The notes under the pieces: model-generated
Database searches by the model: none
What the model saw: the letters and a program-made list of their open reading frames with translations, nothing else
What the model was told of the DNA's origin: nothing
Translations under genes and position numbers: made by a program
Shown here: in pieces, positions 16,287-24,519 of the stretch
Numbering within the stretch: position 1 is the first letter of the stretch
Layout: every line of letters starts with the position of its first letter
Source: Oscillospiraceae bacterium
GTDB taxonomy: Bacteria > Bacillota > Clostridia > Oscillospirales > Acutalibacteraceae
Direction of reading: 5' to 3'
Assembly (NCBI GenBank): GCA_022508845.1
Contig: JAFLUL010000010.1
Coordinates: 1 to 39,544, forward strand
Length of the DNA: 39,544 bases

Positions 16287-17022
16287 CTTCCATAGGGTCG
16301 GCAATTTTGTTGTCCACCCTTATTTCAAAGTGAATATGGCTGCCGTCCGCGTTTTCAACCGGTATTTCGCCAACAACGCCTATAACCGTGTCGGAATATA
16401 CCTCGGCGCCATTTGCTATAATCCCCTCGTCGGCAAGACCCGATATTTTTGAAACTATACCCTGACCGTGGTCGATATATACGCTGTTGCCCCAGAGAGG
16501 ATCAGCGGACACTTCTATAACCTTTCCTTCGGCAATCGACTTAACTCCCATTCCCTTTTCGGCAACAAAATCAATTCCGTTATGGGTGCGGTAATCTTTC
16601 ATCGTTTCGGAAAAAACAGGGATACCCATGCTGTAGTCCTTGCTCATTGATGTGCTGAGAGGAAGGGAGAAGCTTATCTCCTCAGTCTTTGTTTCACTCT
16701 CCAGGGGGTCTGCGAAATTATCAAAAACCGCCTGACTTGAAGGTTCTGTTACGCTCGGTGCTTCGCTTTGCGGCGCTTCGGTTGTTTCTTCAACAGGCTC
16801 GGGATCAAGAGTTGTTTCATCCGGCAAAACCCGATCATTGATGTTTATGTGAGTTGAAATTGGCTCAGTGGTTGAAATCGACACCTGTTTTTTGAAATTT
16901 GAGCTTACTGAAGTATAGCTGATAATTCCGGCTGCGAGCACGCAAACGCCCAACGCTATATAAAGCGCTCTTCCACGCAGCATCTTTTTAAGTTCTTCTC
17001 TGTTTTGGTCATTTATCATCAT
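16258..17022 (-). CDS. spoIIQ: M23/LytM-domain protein, SpoIIQ-like
   Basis: A 254-residue protein. It has a short cytoplasmic N terminus, one TM segment (residues about 19-38), a Thr/Glu/Pro/Ser-rich linker (50-115) and a C-terminal LytM domain. The zinc motifs are intact: H147-x3-D151 (THNGIDF) and H229-x-H231 (SHIHFEI). One TM plus LytM at this size fits SpoIIQ, the forespore membrane protein that meets SpoIIIAH across the intermembrane space. Clostridial SpoIIQ keeps the zinc ligands, unlike B. subtilis. GGAGGG is 9 nt before ATG 17022. It follows the FkbM gene on the same strand. Another M23 endopeptidase is the alternative. Confidence 0.75.
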   Translation of the reverse strand: MMINDQNREELKKMLRGRALYIALGVCVLAAGIISYTSVSSNFKKQVSISTTEPISTHININDRVLPDETTLDPEPVEETTEAPQSEAPSVTEPSSQAVFDNFADPLESETKTEEISFSLPLSTSMSKDYSMGIPVFSETMKDYRTHNGIDFVAEKGMGVKSIAEGKVIEVSADPLWGNSVYIDHGQGIVSKISGLADEGIIANGAEVYSDTVIGVVGEIPVENADGSHIHFEIRVDNKIADPMEVMGFVSDED

Positions 17023-17064
17023 TAAAACATCCCTCCGAGTAAATTTTACCCGAGAGAGATGATT

Positions 17065-18096
17065 TTATACAAAAATAAACTCCGTATCCCACGCCGGGAT
17101 ACTTTTTTTATGTCTTATATACATTTTATAATCGCCGTTCAGCTCAAAAACCTTTTGAGGAAGAGAAAAAATATCCTCACTCCTGTGATAGCAGGAAACA
17201 ATCAGCTTAGGCTTACAATTTTTTATTGTATTCTGCGCGCCGATGAGAGCTTTCAGCTCATTTCCCTCAACGTCCATTTTTATAAGCCCCGCGTCCTTCC
17301 CGCAGAGAAGGCTGTCCACCGTAACGGAGGGAATTTCATCCCCTGCTTTTTCCTCTCTGCTGCCTCTGCCCCGGTTGCCGGCATGCAAAAACGAAATCCC
17401 GTTTTTATCGCTTATAAGGGCGTTTACAGCTCTTACGTTTCTCATATTCTCAGATTTAGCTACGAGCTTAATAAAGCTCTTTTTGTTTGGCTCAACGGCT
17501 ATTATTTCGCCGTAGGACGGATAAAGAGAGGCAAATTTTTCGGCTGTGTCGCCTGTGTATGCTCCGAGGTCAAGAATTCGTGCGCCGGCATCCGGAGTCA
17601 GAATATCATCATACCTGTTTTCGTCCGTTTCGGCGGCAAAAAGAAATTCGGGTCTCCCGGTCAGCTTAAAGTTCACTATATTTTGATAAGCGCGTCTGCT
17701 CTCTTCATCACATAGCATTTCTCCGACCTTTTCTATTTCGTTCTTATTTTTATTATAGAAGCTTTCATCAAAAATATTATCCCCTGCAACTGGCACATCG
17801 GCTATATAAAACTCCTGCTCGGCAGCGATTTTTTTAACATTTTGAAAAACCTCTTCCCTGCTGCTGCCAAAGCACATAATAACGATAAATGAAGACAGCT
17901 CCCGCTTTATTTCTTCATAGCTCTTCACCTTAAAGCCTCTGAAAAACCTCTCCCTTACAAATCCGGAGGAGGCAAAAACGCCGTAAACGCTTACACCGTC
18001 CTTATTAAGCCGGTCTAGAACCTTATCGGCTCCGTTTCCGGTGCCGTAGAGAACTGTTTTTTTATTTGAAGCTTTAAGATAAGACCAAATATCCAT
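17065..18096 (-). CDS. FkbM-family methyltransferase with N-terminal Rossmann-like domain
   Basis: A 343-residue protein. Residues about 15-60 (TVLYGTGNGADKVLDRL) form a nucleotide-binding-like fold, as in polysaccharide-associated two-domain proteins. The C-terminal FkbM methyltransferase domain starts near residue 165 with ILDLGAYTGDTAEKF (SAM motif I) and continues with IIAVEPN, then IKMDVEGNELKAL. The enzyme would O-methylate a glycan or secondary metabolite; the acceptor is unknown. I chose ATG 18096 because GAGGGG sits 7 nt upstream; ATG 18111 lies on that site. Its 3' end carries a plus-strand terminator hairpin on the antisense strand. Confidence 0.85.
   Translation of the reverse strand: MDIWSYLKASNKKTVLYGTGNGADKVLDRLNKDGVSVYGVFASSGFVRERFFRGFKVKSYEEIKRELSSFIVIMCFGSSREEVFQNVKKIAAEQEFYIADVPVAGDNIFDESFYNKNKNEIEKVGEMLCDEESRRAYQNIVNFKLTGRPEFLFAAETDENRYDDILTPDAGARILDLGAYTGDTAEKFASLYPSYGEIIAVEPNKKSFIKLVAKSENMRNVRAVNALISDKNGISFLHAGNRGRGSREEKAGDEIPSVTVDSLLCGKDAGLIKMDVEGNELKALIGAQNTIKNCKPKLIVSCYHRSEDIFSLPQKVFELNGDYKMYIRHKKSIPAWDTEFIFV
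17084..17109 (+). terminator. Plus-strand intrinsic terminator inside the antisense FkbM gene
   Basis: GTATCCC (17084-17090), loop ACGCC and GGGATAC (17096-17102), followed by seven T (17103-17109). On the minus strand it lacks a good T run. It is the first convincing terminator for transcripts leaving thrH/DMT. Confidence 0.7.
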
Positions 18097-18140
18097 TTTC
18101 CATCCCCTCATCCCTTATGCTCGGGCAAACCAAAAAGGAA

Positions 18141-18169
18141 TTGACAAATAAATAATATAGTGGTAAACT
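18141..18169 (+). promoter_or_regulatory. Sigma-A promoter for the lipase gene
   Basis: -35 TTGACA (18141-18146), a 17-nt spacer, and -10 TAAACT (18164-18169). The same -35/-10 pair with the same spacing recurs at 20186-20214. Confidence 0.75.
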
Positions 18170-18201
18170 AAATATGAATAAAATGTAAACGGAGGTTTTT
18201 T

Positions 18202-19356
18202 ATGGCGATCATTTCAAAAATAGTTGCATTTTTTATGAGCATTATTATGTTTATCTGTCCGTCTCTCAACATTCCCGAGAACAACTTTGATAAAGAGAGT
18301 ATGACCACCGACTATACCTATGTTTTTGTACACGGGCTTTCAGGCTGGGGAGAATACGATTTTTATTATAAATTATTCCCGTATTGGGGCGTTTTGGGCG
18401 GCGACCTTATGACATATCTCAGATCCAGAGGTATTGACGCTCACGGCGCAAGCGTTGGGAAAACAACAAGCGCGTGGGACAGAGCCTGCGAGCTTTACGC
18501 CCAGCTCACGGGAACCGTTGTTGACTACGGCAAAGAGCATTCCGAGCGTGCAAAACACTCCCGCTACGGCACAGACTACACGGGCAAGGCGCTTATCGAC
18601 AGCTTCAGCAGTGAAGATAAAATAAATATTCTCGGACACTCCTTCGGCGGAGCCACCGTTCTCACATTCGTAGAACTTATGGCAAACGGAAGTGAAACCG
18701 AAAGGGAGGCAACCGATCCCGCGGAGCTTTCCGGGCTCTTCACCGGAGGAAAGGCCGACTGGATCTACAGCGTTACAACGCTTGCCGCCCCCTTAAACGG
18801 AACAACAGCCTATGAAATAGACACCGAGAACGGTAAGTTGGACGTTGAAATGACCGGCGACTTTTTCAACACGGCTTCAGCAGCACCGAACGACGGCAGA
18901 GCCGACTTTGACACCGCCGCCTACGATATGCACATAGATAACGCTATGAGGCTGCTCGAAGGCATTGAAACTCTTGAAAACGTATATTATTTCTCGGTTC
19001 CCTGCTGTATGACCGATTTAGACGAAAACGGCTTCTATGTTCCCGATACCGATCATATGGAGACCATATTCCACGTTTCGTCGAGGGAAATGGGCAAGTA
19101 TACCGGAACAACAGCCGGCGGCTATGTTATTGACGAAAAATGGCTTCCGAACGACGGACTTGTTAACACCATCTCCGCAAGAGCCCCGTTTAACGCCCCG
19201 CAGAAGGATTATGACGAAAACAGCGTCCAAACGGGAATCTGGAACATAATGCCCACCTACAGAGGCGATCATATGTCGCTTGAAGGCGGGCTGCTGAAAA
19301 CAAATAATGTTAGACAGCTCTATGTTGATTTAATCAACATTATAAACAATCTCTGA
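18202..19356 (+). CDS. Secreted triacylglycerol lipase, family I.5-like
   Basis: A 384-residue alpha/beta hydrolase. The N-terminal hydrophobic stretch (residues 3-22) is a signal peptide or anchor. VHGLSGWG (43-50) gives the oxyanion loop, and GHSFGG holds nucleophile Ser147. LPNDGLVNT and YRGDHMSLE give likely Asp318 and His357. The PYWGG-like segment, the VDYG block and KHSRYG match the staphylococcal/Geobacillus I.5 lipases, which bind Zn2+ and Ca2+. A GGAGG site (18191-18195) precedes ATG 18202. The gene stands alone behind a strong promoter and meets another hydrolase gene tail to tail with a 4-bp gap. Confidence 0.88.
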   Translation: MAIISKIVAFFMSIIMFICPSLNIPENNFDKESMTTDYTYVFVHGLSGWGEYDFYYKLFPYWGVLGGDLMTYLRSRGIDAHGASVGKTTSAWDRACELYAQLTGTVVDYGKEHSERAKHSRYGTDYTGKALIDSFSSEDKINILGHSFGGATVLTFVELMANGSETEREATDPAELSGLFTGGKADWIYSVTTLAAPLNGTTAYEIDTENGKLDVEMTGDFFNTASAAPNDGRADFDTAAYDMHIDNAMRLLEGIETLENVYYFSVPCCMTDLDENGFYVPDTDHMETIFHVSSREMGKYTGTTAGGYVIDEKWLPNDGLVNTISARAPFNAPQKDYDENSVQTGIWNIMPTYRGDHMSLEGGLLKTNNVRQLYVDLINIINNL

Positions 19357-19360
19357 TAGC

Positions 19361-20101
19361 TTATTTATCTCCGAATGAGCTTACAAGCGAAGAACTGAAG
19401 CTTATCGAAGCGCTGCCGTTTTTAATTCCGAGAGCATCGTAGCTTCCCCAAACGTCGCTTCTCATATAGGAGAGATTATGAGCCCCGTCGGGGTTGAAGA
19501 GATATCCGCCGTCCTCACGGGTGGCGGTTTTTATTTGCTTTGAGAAGCAGAAAAGAGTTGCGGGAGAAAGAAGAGGAATCAAATCAAACTTATCGCAGAG
19601 ACGAACAAGACCGCCCTCGGTTTTTGCAGAGCCGGTGAGGATAAGGGGCGAACCGGAGGTTACTGTGTGAACAATTTCATAGTTTTCTATCAAATCCGCG
19701 TCCGCTCTGAGGTGCTGAGCTATCATACCGCCCATAGAATGTCCGGCAAAAACAACCGAGCTGCCCTCGGGGATATTTTCAAAGATGACATCTTTAACGA
19801 AATCGGAATAAGGGTTATCCATATTAAAAGCGGCCGCAAAGAGATTGGCGCTGCTGTTTACCTGAGCGATGTTGCTCTTAACGCCCATAAGCGAAACAAG
19901 ATAAATCTCCGTTTCTTCTCCGTTTTCGCTCAGAACCGCCGGAACTATGCGAACGGGGGTGGTAAACTCCTTGCTCACCAAAACAAAGCTCATAAGCTCA
20001 GCGGCGTTTTCAAACACCTCAAGCTCTTCGGCTGACGTGGCAAAAACAAAACACGACATCATTATAACAGCACATAAAATAACACTTAAAACTTTTTTCA
20101 T
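19361..20101 (-). CDS. Secreted alpha/beta hydrolase, lipase class 3-like
   Basis: A 246-residue exported protein. The signal peptide ends around ATSAEE (residue 24). GHSMGG contains nucleophile Ser122. TSGSPLI, a CDKFDLIPLL acidic segment and a late His (PDGAHNLSYM) fit the order Ser-Asp-His of lipase class 3/Mbeg1-type hydrolases. The substrate is unknown. AGGAGG is 8 nt before ATG. It is convergent with the family I.5-like lipase, and both are predicted to act outside the cell. Confidence 0.8.
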   Translation of the reverse strand: MKKVLSVILCAVIMMSCFVFATSAEELEVFENAAELMSFVLVSKEFTTPVRIVPAVLSENGEETEIYLVSLMGVKSNIAQVNSSANLFAAAFNMDNPYSDFVKDVIFENIPEGSSVVFAGHSMGGMIAQHLRADADLIENYEIVHTVTSGSPLILTGSAKTEGGLVRLCDKFDLIPLLSPATLFCFSKQIKTATREDGGYLFNPDGAHNLSYMRSDVWGSYDALGIKNGSASISFSSSLVSSFGDK

Positions 20102-20130
20102 TTTACATTCCTCCTGAAATTCGTGTTTTC

Positions 20131-20158
20131 AGTATACCACAATTTTGAATTTTGTAAA
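20131..20158 (-). promoter_or_regulatory. Sigma-A promoter for the minus-strand hydrolase
   Basis: Read on the minus strand: -35 TTTACA (20158-20153), a 16-nt spacer, and -10 TATACT (20136-20131). Confidence 0.7.
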
Positions 20159-20185
20159 GCAAAATCTCGGCAAAGGTAATTAAAC

Positions 20186-20214
20186 TTGACAAAAAACCTC
20201 CGTTATGTTAAACT
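20186..20214 (+). promoter_or_regulatory. Sigma-A promoter placed at the start codon
   Basis: -35 TTGACA (20186-20191), a 17-nt spacer, and -10 TAAACT (20209-20214). ATG 20221 is only 7 nt after the -10 box, so the transcript would start at or near the A of the ATG. Confidence 0.72.
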
Positions 20215-20220
20215 TCCAAT

Positions 20221-20946
20221 ATGAAGAAACTGAATAAAATTAACAAGGTTCCGATGCCGCAGCTTGTGTTATGGTGGATCATTCGCGCAATGCTCCTTTC
20301 CTTTAGCATATATGGCATTTTAAACGGGGACACAACCAAATTTTTAATGGGGCTGTTTGCCATAGCCTTTACTCATATGTGGGATATGTGGCAGCTTTTC
20401 GGCGGGCGCAGCTTTATAACACGGGTGGGCTATTTTCCCCAAACGCTGCTCAATATATTTATCTGCTTTGGTGTTGTTGTTGGATATATTGTAAACACCA
20501 AAACCAATTTTCAGTATATCGATATTATCGAGCATTTTATGGCAGGTCTTGTTGCGGCGTTTTTTGCCTATGATTTTGCCTGTGTTTTTCAGGGGCGTTC
20601 GCGCCATTTAAGCCCTGCTCTGGCCGCAATGTTTTCTCTTATGTTTGCGGTTTTTATTTCCGTTGCATGGGAATTTTATGAATTTACAATGGATCGGCTT
20701 TACGGCTACACCCTTCAGCGTTCGTTTATTCTTGACGAGGGCGGCCTCGTTGACACGATGATGGATCTCATCCTGTCGGGAGCCGGCGCGCTTATCGGTA
20801 TGTTTTTTGTTGCCTTTTCAAAAAACGGCATAATAGGAAAAAACAGAAAAGAGCTCCGGGCAAAGGTTAAGGCTCAGTCAAAAGCGGACAAAGAAGAAGA
20901 GCTTAAATATAATTCCGAAAGAAACGAAACAGGTTCGGAGTTTTAA
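20221..20946 (+). CDS. DUF2238/YjdF-like membrane protein
   Basis: A 241-residue protein with about six TM segments. The conserved part near the fourth and fifth segments (VAWEFYEF, then a GGLVDTMMDLILSGAGALIG region) resembles the DUF2238 (YjdF) family, for which no function is established. The C-terminal 35 residues are charged and cytoplasmic. ATG 20221 coincides with the predicted transcription start, which would make the mRNA leaderless. The next in-frame ATG at 20254 has AAGG a few bases upstream and is the main alternative. A ChbG-like gene follows 17 bp later in the same operon. Confidence 0.75.
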   Translation: MKKLNKINKVPMPQLVLWWIIRAMLLSFSIYGILNGDTTKFLMGLFAIAFTHMWDMWQLFGGRSFITRVGYFPQTLLNIFICFGVVVGYIVNTKTNFQYIDIIEHFMAGLVAAFFAYDFACVFQGRSRHLSPALAAMFSLMFAVFISVAWEFYEFTMDRLYGYTLQRSFILDEGGLVDTMMDLILSGAGALIGMFFVAFSKNGIIGKNRKELRAKVKAQSKADKEEELKYNSERNETGSEF

Positions 20947-20963
20947 TAAAAGGAGACTGCTAT

Positions 20964-21839
20964 ATGGGAAAGAAATATCTTATAATCAACGCCGATGACT
21001 GCGGCTTATGCCATTCCGCAAACGCAGCGGTTTTTGATCTTTTTGAAAGCGGCTGCATAAAATCGTCAACCATAATGGCTCCCGCCCCCGGAGCGGACGA
21101 GGCAATAGAATTTGCAAAAAACCATCCTCAGTATGCCTTCGGCGTTCATCTTACCCACACAAACGAATGGAAAGAGCGTTGGTCCTGGGGGCCGCTTACA
21201 GACGGAAAGAGCATTCAGAATGAATTCGGAAGAATGTGGCCCGAGAGCGAGGACTTTGAAGCCCACTGCGACATAAACGAAGCCGTTGCAGAGAGCCTTG
21301 CCCAGATAGAATACTGCGAAAAAAGAGGTATGCATCCTTCTCACGTTGACTCTCATATGGGCGCGGTTTACGGACTTAACGGCAAATTAAAGCTCCTGCC
21401 TATGACAATAAAGCTCTGCGGACAAAAGGGTTATCCTTTCCGTATGTTCTCCAAGCCCCTTGATTCGCAGTGCCCCGAGGGAACTCCCATCCCGCTGTAT
21501 AGAGCGGCAACCTATTATTCAGCCTTTTTATCAAAGATAAATCGCGTTCCTATGCCGGACTATCTCATATTCCCCGAAAAAATTAAAAAGGGAAACAGCT
21601 ATGAGGAGTTTAAGAATAATTTTATTGAATATCTAATAACCATTCCGGAGGGAATAAGCGAGACCTATGTTCACCCCGCTCTCTTAACCGACGAAATGAA
21701 ACATATAGCCGGTTCCTGGGAAAGACGCTATTGGGAATACCTTGTTATGAAGGATCCCGAAACCCACGCGGCCTTCAAGGCAAACGGAATTCATCTGATA
21801 AGCTATCGAGAGTTAACGGCAATGAGACTTAATAAGTAA
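20964..21839 (+). CDS. ChbG/HpnK (YdjC-like) family deacetylase
   Basis: A 291-residue protein of the YdjC/ChbG fold, a TIM-barrel-like carbohydrate deacetylase. LIINADDCG at residues 5-13 gives the metal-binding Asp pair. FGVHLTHT and HVDSHMG supply the His/Asp ligands, and YVHPAL a late His. Members remove acetyl groups from chitooligosaccharides or related N-acetylated sugars in the cytoplasm. AAGGAG is 8 nt before ATG. It ends 77 bp before rhaB with a hairpin between, so it may be partly co-transcribed with the rhamnose genes. Confidence 0.86.
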   Translation: MGKKYLIINADDCGLCHSANAAVFDLFESGCIKSSTIMAPAPGADEAIEFAKNHPQYAFGVHLTHTNEWKERWSWGPLTDGKSIQNEFGRMWPESEDFEAHCDINEAVAESLAQIEYCEKRGMHPSHVDSHMGAVYGLNGKLKLLPMTIKLCGQKGYPFRMFSKPLDSQCPEGTPIPLYRAATYYSAFLSKINRVPMPDYLIFPEKIKKGNSYEEFKNNFIEYLITIPEGISETYVHPALLTDEMKHIAGSWERRYWEYLVMKDPETHAAFKANGIHLISYRELTAMRLNK

Positions 21840-21850
21840 GCAGTTAATTT

Positions 21851-21898
21851 AAGCGGCGTTTACCGGCATTGGGAACGCCGCTTTACTGATTTATATTT
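21851..21898 (+). terminator. Hairpin between chbG-like and rhaB, probable terminator
   Basis: AAGCGGCGTT (21851-21860) pairs perfectly with AACGCCGCTT (21874-21883). The T run is interrupted (TTACTGATTTATATTTTT), so termination is likely partial. No convincing separate rhaB promoter is seen. Confidence 0.6.
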
Positions 21899-21916
21899 TT
21901 TTCGAGGGGGATTCCA

Positions 21917-23290
21917 TTGAATTCATATTATCTTGCAATAGACATAGGCGCGTCGTCCGGGCGGCACATACTGGGACATATCGAAAACGGAAAGATAGTT
22001 TTAGAGGAAGTCCACCGCTTTGAAAACTTTATAGTTAATGAAAACGGAACGCTCACCTGGGATATAGAGCACCTTGCAAATGAAGTTATTTCCGGCATAG
22101 CGAAATGCAAGGAGGCGGAAAAAATTCCTTCCACCGTTGCCATAGACACCTGGGGAGTTGACTATGTTCTTCTTGACGAAAACAAAAAAGAAATACTTCC
22201 CGCGGTATCTTACAGGGATGAAAGAACCTTCAGCGCAATGGAAGAGGTTGAGAGCATTGTTCCGGCTGAGGAGCTTTATTCAAGAACGGGCATACAGCGC
22301 CAGCATTTTAATACGGTGTATCAGCTTTTCTGCGATAAAAAGAGCGGCAAGCTGCAAAAAGCGGCCTATCTTTTAATGATGCCGGAATATCTTTCGTTTA
22401 AGCTGACGGGAATAATAAAAAACGAATATACAGAGGCAACAACCGGCGGACTTGTTAACGCCAAAACAAAAGAATGGGACACTTACTTATTCGATAAGCT
22501 CGGTTTTCCAAAGAGCATTGTTCATCCGCTGAGCGCGCCGGGCGAGACTGTTGGAGAGTTTTCTGAGGAAACGCAAAAAAAGGTCGGCTTTAACGCAAGG
22601 GTGGTTTTCGCTCCATCCCACGACACCGCCTGCGCCGTTGCAGCCTGCCCCATTGACGACAGCTGCGTATATATATCCTCCGGCACCTGGAGCTTGATAG
22701 GAACAGAAAACCTGTCTCCAACGCTGAGTGAGGAAGCAAGGCTTGCCAATTTTACAAACGAGGGCGGAGCTGAATACCGTTACCGTTTTCTTGAAAATAT
22801 TATGGGGATGTGGCTGTTTCAGAATATCAGAAGAAATCTTGATAAGAAATACAGCTACGATGAGATGATGCTTCTTGCGAAAGGCAGCGGATATAATAAA
22901 ACCTTCAACTGCGGCGACAGCAGCCTCAACGCCCCGGATAATATGATAGACGCTATAAAAGAGCTGCTTAAAGAGGACTTATCTCTGCCCGACCTTTTAT
23001 CGAGCGTATATTATTCTCTGGCAAATTCATATAACAGCGCGGTTAGAACCATAGAACGCCTGAGCAATAAGGAGATAAAAAGTATTCTGATAGTAGGCGG
23101 CGGCAGCAAGGACGCTTATCTGAACGAGCTAACCTCTCGCGTTACCGGCAAAAAGGTTTTAACAGGCATAACCGAAGCAACCGCCAGCGGGAATATTTTA
23201 TCGCAGATAATGGCAGACAAAAAAATAACGCTTGCCGAGGGAAGAGAGATCATAAAAAACTCATTCAACATAGAGGAGATCAATATATGA
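21917..23290 (+). CDS. rhaB: Rhamnulokinase RhaB
   Basis: A 457-residue FGGY kinase that phosphorylates L-rhamnulose to L-rhamnulose 1-phosphate in the cytoplasm. It has DIGASSGR (phosphate-binding loop 1), DTWGVDYVLLD, a GIQRQHFNTVYQL substrate segment, FAPSHDTACAV, SSGTWSLIG and VGGGSKDAYLNEL (adenosine loop). These are the RhaB-specific forms of the FGGY motifs. The start is TTG 21917, placed by GAGGGGG at 21905-21910. It overlaps rhaA by 4 bp. Confidence 0.95.
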   Translation: MNSYYLAIDIGASSGRHILGHIENGKIVLEEVHRFENFIVNENGTLTWDIEHLANEVISGIAKCKEAEKIPSTVAIDTWGVDYVLLDENKKEILPAVSYRDERTFSAMEEVESIVPAEELYSRTGIQRQHFNTVYQLFCDKKSGKLQKAAYLLMMPEYLSFKLTGIIKNEYTEATTGGLVNAKTKEWDTYLFDKLGFPKSIVHPLSAPGETVGEFSEETQKKVGFNARVVFAPSHDTACAVAACPIDDSCVYISSGTWSLIGTENLSPTLSEEARLANFTNEGGAEYRYRFLENIMGMWLFQNIRRNLDKKYSYDEMMLLAKGSGYNKTFNCGDSSLNAPDNMIDAIKELLKEDLSLPDLLSSVYYSLANSYNSAVRTIERLSNKEIKSILIVGGGSKDAYLNELTSRVTGKKVLTGITEATASGNILSQIMADKKITLAEGREIIKNSFNIEEINI

Positions 23291-24519
23291 GCAGATTTGA
23301 AGAAGCAAAAAAAATTTACGCCTCTCTCGGCGTTGACCCGGAAAAGGCCCTTGATGCCCTCAAAGACGTTGCTGTTTCGGTGCACTGCTGGCAGGGCGAC
23401 GACGTTATAGGTTTTGACTGCAAAGAGAGCCTTTCGGGCGGAATTCAGGCAACCGGCAACTATCCCGGCAGAGCAAGAAACCCCGAGGAACTCATGGCGG
23501 ATATTGACAAGGCTTTTTCGCTGATACCGGGCAAAAAAAAGCTGAACCTTCACGCAAGCTACGCGATTTTTGACGGAGAAAATCCCGGAAGAGATAAGCT
23601 TGAGCCAAAGCACTTTGAAAAATGGGTGAAATTTGCAAAGGAGAGAAATATAGGTCTTGATTTTAACCCAACCTTTTTCTCTCATCCTATGGTGAAGGAC
23701 AATCTAACTCTCTCCTCCCCTGATGAAAAGGTTAGAGCTTATTGGGTAGAACACGGAAAAGCGTGCGTTAAAATAAGCGAGTATTTCGCTCAGGAGACGG
23801 GCTATCCCTGCCTTTTGAACATATGGATCCCCGACGGCTATAAGGATATCCCCGCCGACAGACTGGGCCCGAGGGCAAGATTTAAGAAGAGTCTCGATGA
23901 AATACTGAGCGTTCCTTACGACAAGAGCAAGGTATACGTTACTCTCGAGAGCAAGGTTTTCGGCATTGGCCTTGAGAGCTACACCGTTGGCAGCGCGGAA
24001 TTCTGCCTCTCCTATTCAGCAAAAAAAGGCATTACCCCGCTTATGGATAACGGTCATTACCACCCCACCGAGATGGTTAGCGATAAAATATCGTCGCTGC
24101 TGCTGTTTAACGAGAAAATAGCTCTTCATATAACCCGCGCCGTCCGCTGGGACTCCGACCACGTTATACTGTTTGACGATGAAACAAGGGAGATAGCAAA
24201 AGAGATAGTGAGAAACGACGCACTCGACAGAGTTTTTATAGCCACCGACTATTTTGACGCTTCCATAAACCGCATTTCGGCTTGGATAACCGGAGTAAGA
24301 AACGTTCAAAAGTCTCTGCTTTTCGCGCTGCTCGAGCCTAAAAGCTTTAAAGAGCTTCAGGAAAAAAGCGATTTTACTTCTCTTATGGTTTTGAGCGAAG
24401 AGCTGAAAACCGCCCCCTTCGGCGATATATGGAACGAATTTTTAAGCCGCGAGGGCGTTTCAAGGGACTATCTCTCAGAAATAAAAGAATATGAAAAGAA
24501 AGTTTTGGTGAACAGATGA
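23287..24519 (+). CDS. rhaA: L-rhamnose isomerase RhaA
   Basis: A 410-residue TIM-barrel isomerase converting L-rhamnose to L-rhamnulose with divalent metal. Clear RhaA blocks are VSVHCWQGDDV, GGIQATGNYPG, KLNLHASYAI, LNIWIPDG and MDNGHYHPTE, the last with metal-site residues. The length is close to that of E. coli RhaA (419). It is joined by ATGA overlaps to rhaB on the left and rhaD on the right, so the three are made in step. Confidence 0.96.
   Translation: MSRFEEAKKIYASLGVDPEKALDALKDVAVSVHCWQGDDVIGFDCKESLSGGIQATGNYPGRARNPEELMADIDKAFSLIPGKKKLNLHASYAIFDGENPGRDKLEPKHFEKWVKFAKERNIGLDFNPTFFSHPMVKDNLTLSSPDEKVRAYWVEHGKACVKISEYFAQETGYPCLLNIWIPDGYKDIPADRLGPRARFKKSLDEILSVPYDKSKVYVTLESKVFGIGLESYTVGSAEFCLSYSAKKGITPLMDNGHYHPTEMVSDKISSLLLFNEKIALHITRAVRWDSDHVILFDDETREIAKEIVRNDALDRVFIATDYFDASINRISAWITGVRNVQKSLLFALLEPKSFKELQEKSDFTSLMVLSEELKTAPFGDIWNEFLSREGVSRDYLSEIKEYEKKVLVNR

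Noticed and set aside
17059-17715. Plus-strand ORF of 218 residues opposite the FkbM gene
   Set aside because: The FkbM frame has clear SAM motifs. The plus frame has none, and it contains the intrinsic terminator at 17084-17109.
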